This document shows positions 45,601 to 56,366 of a stretch of 64,000 nucleotides of DNA, one piece after another (within the stretch, counting starts at the first letter, position 1; every line of letters starts with the position of its first letter). Source of the DNA: Erigeron canadensis (taxonomy: Eukaryota > Streptophyta > Magnoliopsida > Asterales > Asteraceae); assembly GCF_010389155.1 (NCBI RefSeq), contig NC_057769.1, positions 4,712,735-4,776,734 of the forward strand, read 5' to 3'. Under the pieces are notes generated by a model that did not search any database, had not been told where the DNA came from, and was given only the letters and a program-made list of their open reading frames with translations. A program made the translations under genes and the position numbers.

Positions 45601-45834
45601 CCAAGTGATTCTGGGCTTTCAACCTTAGAGGTCAACATCTAGATTCATCATAAGTCATAACAACCAAAACTACAAAAGCATCAAAATCGTTGCCTCTAAT
45701 ATCAGAATCCAGAAATCAAGAATGATAAATGTTGAAGCCTATCGGCAGTAGTAACATAGTGGCTACCAATTTGTTTAAATGTTATTACAGTCTACTTTAA
45801 TTTGTAGTGGAACATGACCCTCTTGCAGACCGGA
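42673..45834. other. Intergenic DNA with a direct repeat and a SINE-like remnant
   Basis: A 44-bp segment (AGGAATTTAGGATATAAGTC and onward) is present at about 42752 and again at about 43182 with one difference. No gene is supported. The frame at 43889-44176 lies on the SINE-like remnant. Confidence 0.4.
43885..44010 (+). repeat. SINE/LINE-3'-end-like dispersed repeat
   Basis: GTCCTTATGGAAGCAGCCTC, a GGTTAGAGGTAAGACTG stretch, TACCCCGCTCAGGATT and a TTCTTCTTCTTG tail form a pattern that I recall from many dicot genomes as the 3' part of a non-LTR element. The tRNA-like 5' end is not visible, so the class is uncertain. Confidence 0.45.
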
Positions 45835-45904
45835 TATCAGAAAGGATAATGATAAATTAACCTACTTGGTGTGCCTAAAGATGTGCCTAATTGTAAGATG
45901 ATGA

Positions 45905-46597
45905 TGTTAGAATATGATCAGGTAAAATGAACGTATGTCCGAAAAGTATTTAAGCCTACGGGGTCACACCTCAACGTGAATGTAACTATAAATTAATTAA
46001 TATAAATGTAATTTATTAATTAATTTGATCATGAAAAACTAATGGAGGTCCGTTAAAAGAGTTAATAGTTAACGGTATTTAACTAACGGACTTAACGAAG
46101 AGTTGGAATTAGGAAACAATTAGGAAACCCTCTAGATTGTTCTAGAGGGGTGGCCGGTCGTTCAAGGGTTTCACAAACCCTAAACTTGGTCATCAAGTTT
46201 CCTAAACACTATAAATAGATGCCTAATCTAATTGTTTTCTACACACAATTCATTAGGTTTTTTAAAACCCTGAAAATCTCTTCTTCTCTCTCTCTCTCTT
46301 TGGTTCGATCGACTACATCAAGAAAAAAGGGTTTCGGGTTTTTGTTTGGGTCGAATTCAAGAGCTAGTAACAAAGGGTTGTTCGGTTCGTGATCAAGTAC
46401 TAGCATACATACATTCCAACGTTGTGTGTACAATCGTAGAGAAGTTTAATTCAAACCTTATCATAAAGGTTTCTTGCTTTATTCTCTCCAATTTAAGGTA
46501 CACGTTTTCTATCTTGGTTAATTAATTAAACTACATAGATCTTGTCTTCCGTTGCGTGCTTTGTGATTTGATTTGATAATAGTTATATAACCCAACA
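45905..46597 (+). repeat. 5' LTR of the copia element
   Basis: It starts TGTTAGAATATGATC and ends ATATAACCCAACA. TATAAATAG at about 46211-46219 is a plausible TATA box for the retrotransposon transcript. The CT-rich tract at 46282-46301 follows it. Confidence 0.9.
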
Positions 46598-46598
46598 G

Positions 46599-46614
46599 TG
46601 GTATCACGAGCCTA
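46599..46614 (+). other. Primer-binding site (initiator Met tRNA type)
   Basis: TGGTATCACGAGCC begins two bases after the LTR. It matches the usual copia TGGTATCAGAGCC site with an extra C. Confidence 0.7.
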
Positions 46615-48360
46615 CTATGTATGTTTTTTGATTACCAATAAATCAAAACTTGAAGGGGGGTTAGGGTTCTTGATTTTTTATAATTTTCGTATATATATAT
46701 ATATATATATATTGTTAAATTGATTTTGTACTATAATTATAAACTATACGATGTGGAATTGAACTGAAACTGAGAATAGAGGTTTTCTAGTTAAATTGAT
46801 TTTGTAATATAATTATATTATTTAAATTAGAAAAAGGTTTTATTTAATATATATATATATATATATGGATCGAAAATTTTTCCAGAAAAATAAAAAAAAA
46901 AAAGGTTTTTTTAGGGTTCCTAATCCAAGTTTTGATTAATTGCATGTTTATGTGATAAATTGCATGTAATTATATGTTGTACCTTTATTTTTAATGGTTA
47001 AAAAGAAGTAAAAATCATGAATTTTTCATGCAAATCATTCATGATTCTTACTTAGATATATTGATATGAAATCTTGATCATTAGGGTTAATTATGCTAGA
47101 TAATCGGATAATTAATTGTGTGACTATGTGAATTTTTCGTGTAAATTTTCTATTTCGCGACAGTTTACTAAAAAATTCATATCTTTTAATCCGTAATGAG
47201 TTAGAGGTCGTGCTTTGAACTGTAGATGCTCAACACATAGGGCTAAAACTTTTTAGTTCTAGTCGAAGTCTGAATCGGACCAGAAACAGGTCTAAACAGG
47301 TCGTGAAGCTACTGGAATTTCCAGTGAGCAACTATGTGCTCATATGATACTTAATTGTTTTGTATATGTTTAAGGCTTACGCAATCAAAGTGACTTGATG
47401 TATGTGGTCCTCTTCTTTGAAGGGGGAGCCGATTTAGACGTAATTAAACCATAGTGACATGTTTAGGTGGCCTACTATAACTCGTTGCATGCTTAATAGT
47501 TATAGTTTATGATTTTACATATTTATTGTGATATAAATTGTGATGTAAAATTGTTTTTGAGAAAATATAAACTTGACTAAGCAATATCGAAATAGAGATT
47601 TTTTAATAAAATTGGAGTCTTACAACCTTGAGATACACCGGCTCACCCATTTGAACAAACTCTAAGAGAGGTATAAGTCGGAGTGCGCTAGCCTTCTAAA
47701 AAGGGCGGGTTTTTAATTGCGTTCATCGCAAACCTTTGCCCTTGCGCTTCTTTGTGCGTTCAAATGGAGCTACCGAGCTCTCTTGTGTTGTTAAGACTAT
47801 ACAAATGATTTTATTAAATATTATATTTAGAAGATATGCATGAATCTTTGAAACATAACGTTTTGATCACATATCAAATTGAATGACCCAATAAACTTAA
47901 GTCATTTGCCATCCAATTTGTCAAGGACACATGGGGTCATTGTTTTACTCACTGGTACACAGTGGTGAAATGGCGATTGCGTGGCGAAACCCATTCACTG
48001 GTACACAATGGTGGTCAATTTTGCACGTTCTTAGTTGGACGACTTAAAGCAAGTTAAGCGGTGAGACCTTGACCCGTGGCAAAAGATGGGACAAAACATG
48101 ACTACAAAAGATCACTTGATGAATCGAGTGTCTTACGTAGGTCCCATACTTTCTAGGAATTGCACTTGTAATGCAATTATTGCTCGTCACTTACCTTTTA
48201 AGTGTAATCATTTCTAGCAGATCAACTGATGAAATGGTTGCATGTCAATTGGATCCTAGCCTTAATGAAATTAATTGTTTATTTTATAAACATTGGGTAA
48301 TTAATTTCTTAAGGACTTATTATCGAAAATACTGATTTTTGAACTTAATCTGTTTTATAG

Positions 48361-49372
48361 ATGGCAATGAATCCCTCCACAAACACCAATGCTTTTCGGC
48401 AAATGTTTGAAAGAGAAAAGCTTAATGGATCGAATTTCAATGATTGGTTTCATCAACTACGAATTGTTCTGCGAGTTGAGGAACGCATGGATGTCATTGA
48501 AAGACAATGGCCTAATGAACCTGCTGCCACTGCTACAACAGCTGAAAAAGCTGACTATAGAGTTCAGTACACTAGATTCAATGAAGTTTGTTGTTTGATG
48601 CTTGCGAGCATGTTTCCCGAGCTGGAAAAACAATTTGAACTTTACACTCCACATGATATGATCAGAGAGCTAAAATCTTTATATGAGAAACAAGCTGGAG
48701 TGGAACTTTTCGACAATGTCGTGGAACTCCATGATATGAAACTTGAATCTGGAAAGTCGGTTAGCAGTCATGTGCTCAAGATGAAGAGCATTTTTGACAA
48801 AATGGAATCTATGGAGTATGCTTATCATAAAGATGTTAAAGTTGGCATGATTCTCAAATCTCTTCCTAAGGAAATTTGAGAGTTTTGTGCAAAACTATAA
48901 CATGCACTCTATGAAAAAAACTTTTAATGAACTCCATGTTATGCTCAATGAATTTGAGAAAACGATTCCTAAGAAGGGCAATGACTCCAATGTTCTTATG
49001 ATCAAAGGGGGTCGGATCCAAAAAGCTAAAATATCGCAACAAGCTAGAGGCAGAGCTGATGGCAAAGGAAAGGGTAAGCAAGTTGCAAATCCTTCCAAGC
49101 CAAAGAAGACTCCTCCGGCTAAGAAAGAGCATCCAGCTAAAGACCAGAGCTGTCAGCATTGTAATGAAGTCGGGCACTGGAAGAGGAATTGTCCTAAGTA
49201 TCTTGCCGAGTTGAATGTGAAGAAGAAGAAGAATACTAGCAGCACTAGTACTTCAGGTATTTTCACCATTGAATTATTTTCCCTAACTAAGCGTAAATCG
49301 TGGGTTTATGACACTGGCTATGGAACTCATATCTGTAATGAATTACAGAGCTTAGGAAAAGGAGAAAACTGA
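48361..49372 (+). pseudogene. Copia gag and protease region, frameshifted
   Basis: The ATG at 48361 opens a gag frame of 172 codons with the copia-type capsid region (WFHQLRIVLRVEERMD, KSVSSHVLKMKSIFDKM). It stops at 48877 because of a one-base shift and continues in the next frame from about 48880. That frame carries the CCHC zinc knuckle (CQHCNEVGHWKRNC) and the protease motif YDTG (DTG active-site triplet). A second frame change near 49352 separates it from the integrase region. The two shifts mean that no complete Gag-Pol can be made. Confidence 0.85.
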
Positions 49373-49383
49373 AGCCCGGAGCT

Positions 49384-50738
49384 TTGCAGTTGATAGTGGG
49401 CAATGGTCTACCAGGAGCTGTTGAAGCAATTGGAAAATTTCATTTAGTTCTTCCTTCCGGTTTAATTATTGTTTTAGACAATTGTCATTATGCGCCTTCT
49501 ATTACTAGAGGTGTTATTTCAGTTTCTTTGTTGAAAGACAATGGATTCATTAATGTTTCTAAAAATAATGCTCATTATTTTGATGCTATTGCTTATGATG
49601 GTATTTATGAAATTGATATGCGTGATTGTGTTTCAAATAATTCAATGTATAATGTTAGCAAAAGAGCCAAGACTGACTTGGACTCTACCTATCTTTGGCA
49701 TTGTCGTCTTGCACACATTGGCAAAAATCGTATTGAAAGACTTCAACGTGAAGGGATCTTAAAGTTAAATGATGAATCATTTGATAAATGCAAGTCATGT
49801 GTTTCCGGCAAGATGACACGAAAACCCTTTAAGCATTCGCCAGAAAGGGCTAAAGATCTTCTTGGACTCATTCATACCGATGTTTGTGGCCCATTTAGAC
49901 ATGTGTCAAGGAAAGGAGCTAGCTACTTCATAACCTTTACGGATGATTTCAGTCGTTATGGTTATGTTTACTTGCTTAAACATAAACATGAAGTCTTTGA
50001 AACATTCAAAGAGTTTAAAATGAAGTAGAAAATCAACTCGGTAAAACCATTAAGATTCTTCGTTCGGATCGAGGTGGTAAATACTTAAGCCAAGAGTTTA
50101 AGGATTATCTTAAAGCATGTGGAATTGTCCAACAGCTTACTCCTCCATATACTCCTCAGCATAATGGGGTATCCGAAAGGAGAAATCGAACCTTGCTAGA
50201 CATGGTAAGATCAATGATGACCCGTACAACTCTCCCATTTTCGTTTTGGGATTATGCTCTAGAGACTGTTGTACGCATTCTCAATATGGTTCCAACCAAG
50301 AAGGTTGACAAGACACTGTACGAATTATGGCATGGTGATGTCCTTAATTTGTCTTACTTAAGAGTCTGGGGATGTGAGGCACTTGTGAAACGTGATATGC
50401 CTGACAAACTTGAACCCAGAACTACTAAGTGCATCTTTGTTGGATACCCTAAGGAAACGATGGGTTACGACTTCTATGATCCCGCCAAAAACACTGTTCG
50501 TGTTGCTCGATATGCTGAGTTCTTTGAAAAGAAGTTAGTTCAAGAGAACAATGGGAGGGTTGTAGAACTTGATGAGACTCAAGAGGAAGATGTGTCACCT
50601 TCTGAAGATACTAGCAATCATCAACTTGGGGGGGGGGGGGGAATGTTCAAAGTGATGAACCTCAAGTCGATGATAATGAAGCAATTCCACTTCGTAGGTC
50701 CGAAAGGACAAGACGTACTACCGAAAGACTATGTCTGA
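49384..50738 (+). pseudogene. Copia integrase region, frameshifted
   Basis: The first frame (to 50028) holds the gag-pre-integrase part with the HHCC zinc finger (WHCRLAHIGK and CKSCVSGK) and the first two catalytic aspartates (HTDVCGP, TFTDDFSR). A one-base loss in an A run near 50017 shifts the frame; the third catalytic residue is in VSERRNRTL at about 50170-50196. The C-terminal part continues to VRVARYAEFFEKKLV. A run of 14 G at 50628-50641 causes another shift. Confidence 0.85.
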
Positions 50739-52083
50739 TGGTAGAAGAAGACGTTGTTGGAGATCTCGATGAGCCTCCGAATTTCAAAGCTGCATTACCA
50801 GATCCAGAATCTGACAAATGGCTTGAAGCTACGAAGGTGGAAATGAAATCCATGAAAGACAATCAAGTCTGGAGCTTGGTTGATCTTCCACAAAATGCTC
50901 AAACTGTTGGGTGTAAGTGGATCTTCAAGAAGAAGACGGACATGGATGGAAAGTATGCAAGCTTCAAAGGTCCATTTATGGACTAAAGCAAGCATCAAGA
51001 AGTTGGAATAAACGGTTTGATGAAGAAATCAAAAAGTTTGGTTTTGTTCAAAATCCCGATGAGCCATGTGTATATCGCAAAGCCTGTGGGAGTAATGTTA
51101 CTTTCCTTGTCTTATATGTCGATGACATATTAATCATAGGAAAACACATTCCAATGTTGCAAGATGTTAAATCCCATCTTGGAAAGTGTTTTGCCATGAA
51201 AGATTTAGAAGAAGCAGCATTTATTCTTGGAATCAAGATCTACCGAGATAAATCAAGGCGATTAATTGGACTAAGTCAAAGTGCTTATATTGATAAGATC
51301 TTGAAGCGATTCAAGATGGAGAATTCTAAGCGTGGGTCTATACCTATGCAAGAAGGACTTAGTTTATCTGTCAAACAAGGTGCTACTACGCCTAGTGAGG
51401 TGGAGCGTATGAGTAGAATTCCTTATGCTTCGGCTGTGGGATCTATTATGTATGCGGTTAGATGCACTAGACCCGATGTGGCGTTCGCGCAAAACATCGT
51501 AAGCCGATATCAACAGAATCCTGGTGAAAGCCATTGGATTGCTGTTAAAAATATAATGAAGTACCTACGAGCTACTAAAGATATATTTTTGGTGTATGGA
51601 GGAAATCCAGACTTAGAGCTCAGAGTGACCGAATACTGTGATGCTGGATTTCAAACTGATAAAGATGACACGAAGTCTCAATCAGGATTCGTCTTCGTTC
51701 TTAACGGATGAGCTGTGGACTGGAAAAGCAAGAAGCAAACCACAGTTGCCATGTCTGCAACAGAGTCTGAGTACATTGCCACCTCAGAAGCCGCGATGGA
51801 AGTAGTCTGGATAAGGAAGTTCATTAGCGGGCTAAACATGATCCCCTCAAATGACTTACCCACCGATTTGTACAGTGATAATACTGGTGCATTAATCATT
51901 GCCAACGAACCCGGAGTTCAAAAAGGTGTCAGACATTATGCTAGACGATATCATTATGTTCGTGAGCAGATCGAACTAGGTGAAATCAAATTACTCAAAG
52001 TTCACACAGATTTTAACTTAGCTGATCTTTTCACAAAAGCTTTGCCTAGGCCCAAGCTTGAAAGGCATGCCGAGGGCATATGA
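50642..52083 (+). pseudogene. Copia reverse transcriptase and RNase H, with internal deletion
   Basis: The RT start (WKSMKDNQVW-like KSMKDNQVWSLVDLP and VGCKWIFKKK) is followed at about 50955 directly by VCKLQRSIYGLKQASRSW. In this family roughly 90-100 residues, including the first catalytic aspartate motif, normally lie between them; here they are deleted and the frame changes. The YVDD box (LVLYVDDILI) is present. A TGA at 51709 replaces a conserved glycine codon before RNase H, which keeps SATESEYIA, SDNTGALI and ADLFTKALP. It ends at TGA 52081. Confidence 0.85.
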
Positions 52084-52953
52084 CTTAAATTAGCTAGTTA
52101 TTTCATTTAAATCTGTTGTTTCGGTATTTGGATAAGGGATGTTAAACAATTTATATTTTCTATAATGAAATAAAATACTTGATATGTTTGATTTCATTCA
52201 ATATTAACTTGTGTCCTATATTTGCATGTTTAATCCTTGAATATTTTATTTAATGTTTTTATATATTATTAAATATTCTAAATTGTCCATTGTCGATTAA
52301 TTATATGGGAATATAATTAAACTAAGACAAATGTGAGTGATTGGTTATATTCTTGGAATATGTAATGGATGGTTCCCACCAAACTCACATGATATCCATA
52401 GTTGATGCATATCGGACTACCCCACTAACGAATTATCGCTTTATGGATCGTCGTCATTAAGTGAAATTCGTAAATGGTTACTTTTATTGATCCTTTGACT
52501 TGAGATGCAAGTAGGTCAGCATGTATGAATCGCACTTACTAGATGTAGTTCTAACTCACCTGAATAAGGGGGTACATAAAGGGATATTTTCAGAAAGTGT
52601 CGTGAAGTATGATGACTGACGCGTGTAATCAATATAGGATTTGTTCCTTCAATTTAAAAGTTGAAGCATGATACCATTGGCGCCCTCATTTGACTAATTA
52701 AGATGTTTGCATGACCGTGCCCAAATAAATCCAGATGGTTCTCGATTATATTTGGTAATCATTAATTAGTTATTGAATGAGAAACATAATCGTTAAATTA
52801 TGAAATGACCTTGATCCATATTCATATTTAACAAAGGTATCTGAACAAAGGGATAATAAATGTCTTAACCGTTTAAACTATACTTAAATATTTTCAGGAG
52901 CATTGGCGTGTTGCTAGACGCTAACCAATGTTATTACCTTCATTCATTATGAG
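52084..52953 (+). other. Copia 3' non-coding region
   Basis: About 870 bp between the end of pol and the polypurine tract with no open frame of note. This is long for a copia element. I see no additional domain. Confidence 0.5.
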
Positions 52954-52966
52954 CTCAAGTGGGAGC
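52954..52966 (+). other. Polypurine tract
   Basis: CTCAAGTGGGAGC immediately precedes the 3' LTR, the usual position and form of the plus-strand primer in copia elements. Confidence 0.75.
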
Positions 52967-53660
52967 TGTTAGAATATGATCACGTAAAATGAATGTATGT
53001 CCGAAAACTATTTAAGCCTAAAAGGTCACACCTCAATGTGAATGTAACTATAAATTAATTAATATATGAAATGTAATTTATTAATTAATTTGATCACGAA
53101 AAACTAACAGAGGTCCGTTAAAAGAGTTAATAGTTAACGGTACTTAACTAACGGACTTAACGAAGAGTTGGAATTAGGAAACAATTAAGAAACCCTCTAG
53201 ATTGTTCTAGAGGGGGGGCCGGTCGTTCAAGGGTTTCACAAACCCTAAACTTGGTCATCAAGTTTCCTAAACACTATAAATAGATGCCTAATCTAATTGT
53301 TTTCTACACACAATTCATTAGGTTTTCTAAAACCCTAAAAATCTCTTCTTCTCTCTCTCTCTTTGGTTCGATCGACTACATCAAGAAAAAAGGGTTTCGG
53401 GTTTTTGTTTGGGTTGAATTCAAGAGCTAGTAACAAAGGGTTGTTCGGTTCGTGATCAAGTACTAGCATACATACATTCCAACGTTGGGTGTGCAATCGT
53501 AGAGAGGTTTAATTCAAACCTTATCATAAAGGTTTCTTGCTTTATTCTCTCCAATTTAAGGTACACGTTTTCTATCTTGGTTAATTAATTAAACTACATA
53601 GATCTTGTCTTCCGTTGCGTGCTTTGTGATTTGATTTGATAATAGTTATATAACCCAACA
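52967..53660 (+). repeat. 3' LTR of the copia element
   Basis: It starts TGTTAGAATATGATC and ends ATATAACCCAACA, as does the 5' LTR. Visible differences include CCTAAAAGG for CCTACGGGG, an ATATATGAAATG indel, and a shorter CT run. Confidence 0.9.
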
Positions 53661-54178
53661 GATGACATGTGGAAAAATCAGGGGGTAAGATTAGGAAAGA
53701 GAATTAGTGAAATCTACATGTCAAATTTTTAAGGTTTTAGGCATATCTTTAGGCACACCAATTAGGTTGATTAATCATTTTCCTATCAGAAATAAAAATT
53801 GCTTAAACGATTGACAAAATTATATACATTCCATAGTGATACCAATTTCCACTTCCTTGTCTAGAGATAGTTGATTTGTAGTTTCTAAGAGGGTAGCCAG
53901 TGGTTCGTCCCTGGACTCGTTCGACTTGCAGGGACGAGTCCACACCGTTGGGTGAGACTCGTTCCTTGCTCGTCTGGCACGCTCGTCCGCCTCGTTCGTT
54001 CCTCCAGGGACTAGTCTTCTTTGGTTTTTTTTTGAATGTAACGGTTGGATTTCAAAAGGGAATGAGACAAAAATAAGTTTCACAATTTGGCAAGATTAGC
54101 CCCTTAACGGCTATATAGTTCAAAACAGGTTAAAAAAGTGACAACTTTAGTCCTTAACGGCTAGTTTTTCAAAATGAC

Positions 54179-54190
54179 TATATATACACT
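54179..54190 (+). promoter_or_regulatory. TATA box of the Harbinger transposase gene
   Basis: CTATATATAC lies 85 bp upstream of the ATG at 54274, in a plausible position for a short leader. Confidence 0.4.
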
Positions 54191-54273
54191 TCAAGTGAAC
54201 CACCATTTGACACCACTCTTGCATATATTCAGCTATATTATACCAAAACACACTTTCGTATACATAAATCATC

Positions 54274-55589
54274 ATGAACAACCAGTTTCATTCAAGTTTA
54301 TCAACATATACGAGACCCGATTTGTTTCCTACTGGAGACGATGATGAAGAGCTTTTTGGTATCATGGCCGAATGTGTTGATTTGCTTGAACAAGGTGAAT
54401 CATCAAGACCATACATACCCCGTAGTGTCGTCGAAGGAGATCGATATGGTGCTGACGAGCGCCTAATGGCAGCTTACTTTAACGAAAACCCAAAGTATTC
54501 ATTGAAGAGCTTTAGGCGACGATTTTGTATGTCTAGACCTATGTTCATGCGCATTGTCAACGACATAATATCATACCCATCTCGCAATCCAGGTCCTGTG
54601 TCTTTGCATTTTAAAAGAATGCAAGACAAGCAGCTTGATGCCCGAGGAAAGCCTGGTTTCAGCACCATCCAAAAGTGTGTATGCGCCATACGTCAATTGG
54701 CGTATGGCTACAATCCCGACTCGCTTGACGAGTATCTACAGATGGGTGAAGAAACAGCAAGGTGTTATCTAGACTATTATTGTAAGTGTGTGTTTGAACT
54801 TTACAGGGATGAATACTTGCGTAGACCAACACCGGAGGACATACAACGCTTGTACGCTCGACATGAAGAGCTTCATGGCTTCCCAGGCATGCTTGGAAGC
54901 ATTGATTGCATGCACTGGCCTTGGAAGAACTGCCCCAAGGCATGGCAAGGTCAGTTCACGCGTGGTGATCACGGTCATCCAACCATCATGCTTGAAGCAG
55001 TAGCTTCATACGATAGGTGGATCTGGCATGCTTTTTTCGGCACAGCTGGTTCGAACAACGATATAAATGTTCTGAACCAGTCGCCTTTATTTAGGGAAAT
55101 CATTGAAGATCGTGCACCTGATAGCTCGTTCACTGTTAATGGCACCCACTACAAAAAGGGTTACTATCTTGCAGACGGCATTTATCCCGAATGGTCGACT
55201 TTTGTAAAGGCGTATTCATGCCCTCAAGATGAGAAGCGAAATAAATTTAAAAAGTTTCAAGAAAGTGCCCGGAAGGATGTCGAGCGTGCCTTTGGAGGGC
55301 TTCAAAACTCATGGCACATTCTAACCCAACCAGCAAGATCAAAAAGCGTGAATCGGATCACTCGAACAATGTACGCATGTGTTATAGTGCATAACATGAA
55401 GGTTGAAGACGGTACGCCATAAGCTCACTCGAGGATGGAGACGACATTGATCCAATCGTCTTACCTGAGCGTACGTTCGAGGAAAGGATTGCACTTCACC
55501 AACGTACCGGCAAGGAGCTTCGAGATCGCACTGTGCATCATGCTCTTTGTCATGATCTTACGGAGCATGTATGGCGCCTCCCGGCTTAA
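54274..55589 (+). CDS. PIF/Harbinger transposase (HARBI1/ALP1-like nuclease), one frameshift
   Basis: The ATG at 54274 opens 382 codons without an intron. Residues 60-200 form the N-terminal helical part, and the DDE nuclease follows: D211 in GSIDCMHW, D263 in GSNNDINVL, conserved D301 in YYLADGIYP, and E337 in ARKDVERAFGGLQ. A TAA at 55420 truncates the frame at EDGTP. A one-base deletion there would account for it, because the next frame continues with family-like LPERTFEERIALHQRTG to a TAA at 55587 (total about 437 residues). The DDE core is complete, so the loss affects only the last ~55 residues. The enzyme would act on the TIRs of this element and perhaps of the MITE at 59872. Confidence 0.85.
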
Positions 55590-55937
55590 TGTGTGTTTTT
55601 TATAATAAACTATTGTTAATGTTTTTATTTTAATGTGTGTTTTATTTATTTGAAGTATTGTAATGTGTTTTTATAAATAAATTGTATAATGTTTTTATTT
55701 TTAATGAAGTGTTTTTTAATTGTGTGTTTTAGTTTGTTATAATTTTAGAGGGTTAAAAGTGTAAAGTTTGGATAAATGGGTAGAATTAAATAATTGGTGG
55801 GTCCAAGACTAGTCTTTGGTGGATGAGTCCATTGGGTGCATTTTGGGGGGATTAGTCCTTGTAGTGTTTTTTGCTGATGTGGCGCTCACAGGGACTAGTC
55901 TTTGGTGGATGAGTGGTAACCATTGGGGATCCTCTAA

Positions 55938-56366
55938 TCTCCCACATTGCAAATCAAAAACTTTTAGAACTTGGCTTAAAGCAAAACTTGTCTAGAGATG
56001 AGTTGATTTGTTGTAGTTACTATTTTAGTATATAGATATTCAAGCTTTTGCACGCTCTCAAATTCTATCTGTTTTCTCACCATAACAAGTCAGCCAGACT
56101 CAACCAGTTTCAACAACTATTATAAGATAACACATCACCAAACCCATGCGATAACAAGGAGAAATATCATCAATAAACTGAAATTTGTTATCTGGCAATA
56201 TATTAATAACAAAGCTTAATCTAATCCTCCTAATGCATGTTCCTAACTATAAAAAAGCTGAAATGAATTTTGGTGCTAAGTAAAAATTTGAATTGTGTTT
56301 ATGCAAGCAGGCATCAAAATTGGGTTATTTACTATCAAACTTACAGGTGTAATGGTGAAATTAGAA
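55938..56366. other. 3' flank of the receptor kinase gene
   Basis: AT-rich DNA downstream (minus strand) of the kinase stop codon; expected to include the 3'UTR. No other gene is seen. Confidence 0.4.

Larger units (their letters stand above)
45905..53660 (+). mobile_element. Ty1/copia LTR retrotransposon, full-length but defective
   Basis: The element is 7.76 kb with LTRs of 693 and 694 bp, primer-binding site, gag-pol in the order gag, protease, integrase, reverse transcriptase, RNase H (copia order), and a polypurine tract. The 5-bp GATGA flanks both sides (45900-45904, 53661-53665). The two LTRs differ by roughly 20 changes (about 3%), suggesting an insertion age of the order of a million years under usual plant rates. 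Several frameshifts, a nonsense codon and an internal RT deletion make it non-autonomous. The leader before gag is long (1.76 kb). Confidence 0.9.
45844..53783. mobile_element. MULE-type MITE split by the copia element
   Basis: The left part (45844-45904) and right part (53666-53783) together make about 179 bp, the size of the intact relative at 18800-18979. The ends are inverted: GGATAATGATAAATTAACCT on the left, and reverse-complemented GGAAAATGATTAATCAACCT on the right. The 9-bp TATCAGAAA flanks the outer ends exactly (45835-45843, 53784-53792). The copia insertion is therefore younger than this MITE. Confidence 0.85.
53889..55934 (+). mobile_element. PIF/Harbinger transposon with transposase gene
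   Basis: The ends are inverted: GAGGGTAGCCAGTGGTT on the left and, reverse-complemented, GAGGATCCCCAATGGTT on the right. TAA flanks both (53886-53888, 55935-55937), the 3-bp duplication of PIF/Harbinger elements. Subterminal DNA contains repeated GGGACTAGTCTT motifs. Only the nuclease-type transposase is present; the Myb-like partner usually carried by autonomous members is not seen in 2 kb, so mobility would need help from elsewhere. Confidence 0.85.

Noticed and set aside
48457..51905. Minus-strand and alternate-frame ORFs within the copia element
   Set aside because: They are shadows of the gag-pol reading frames.
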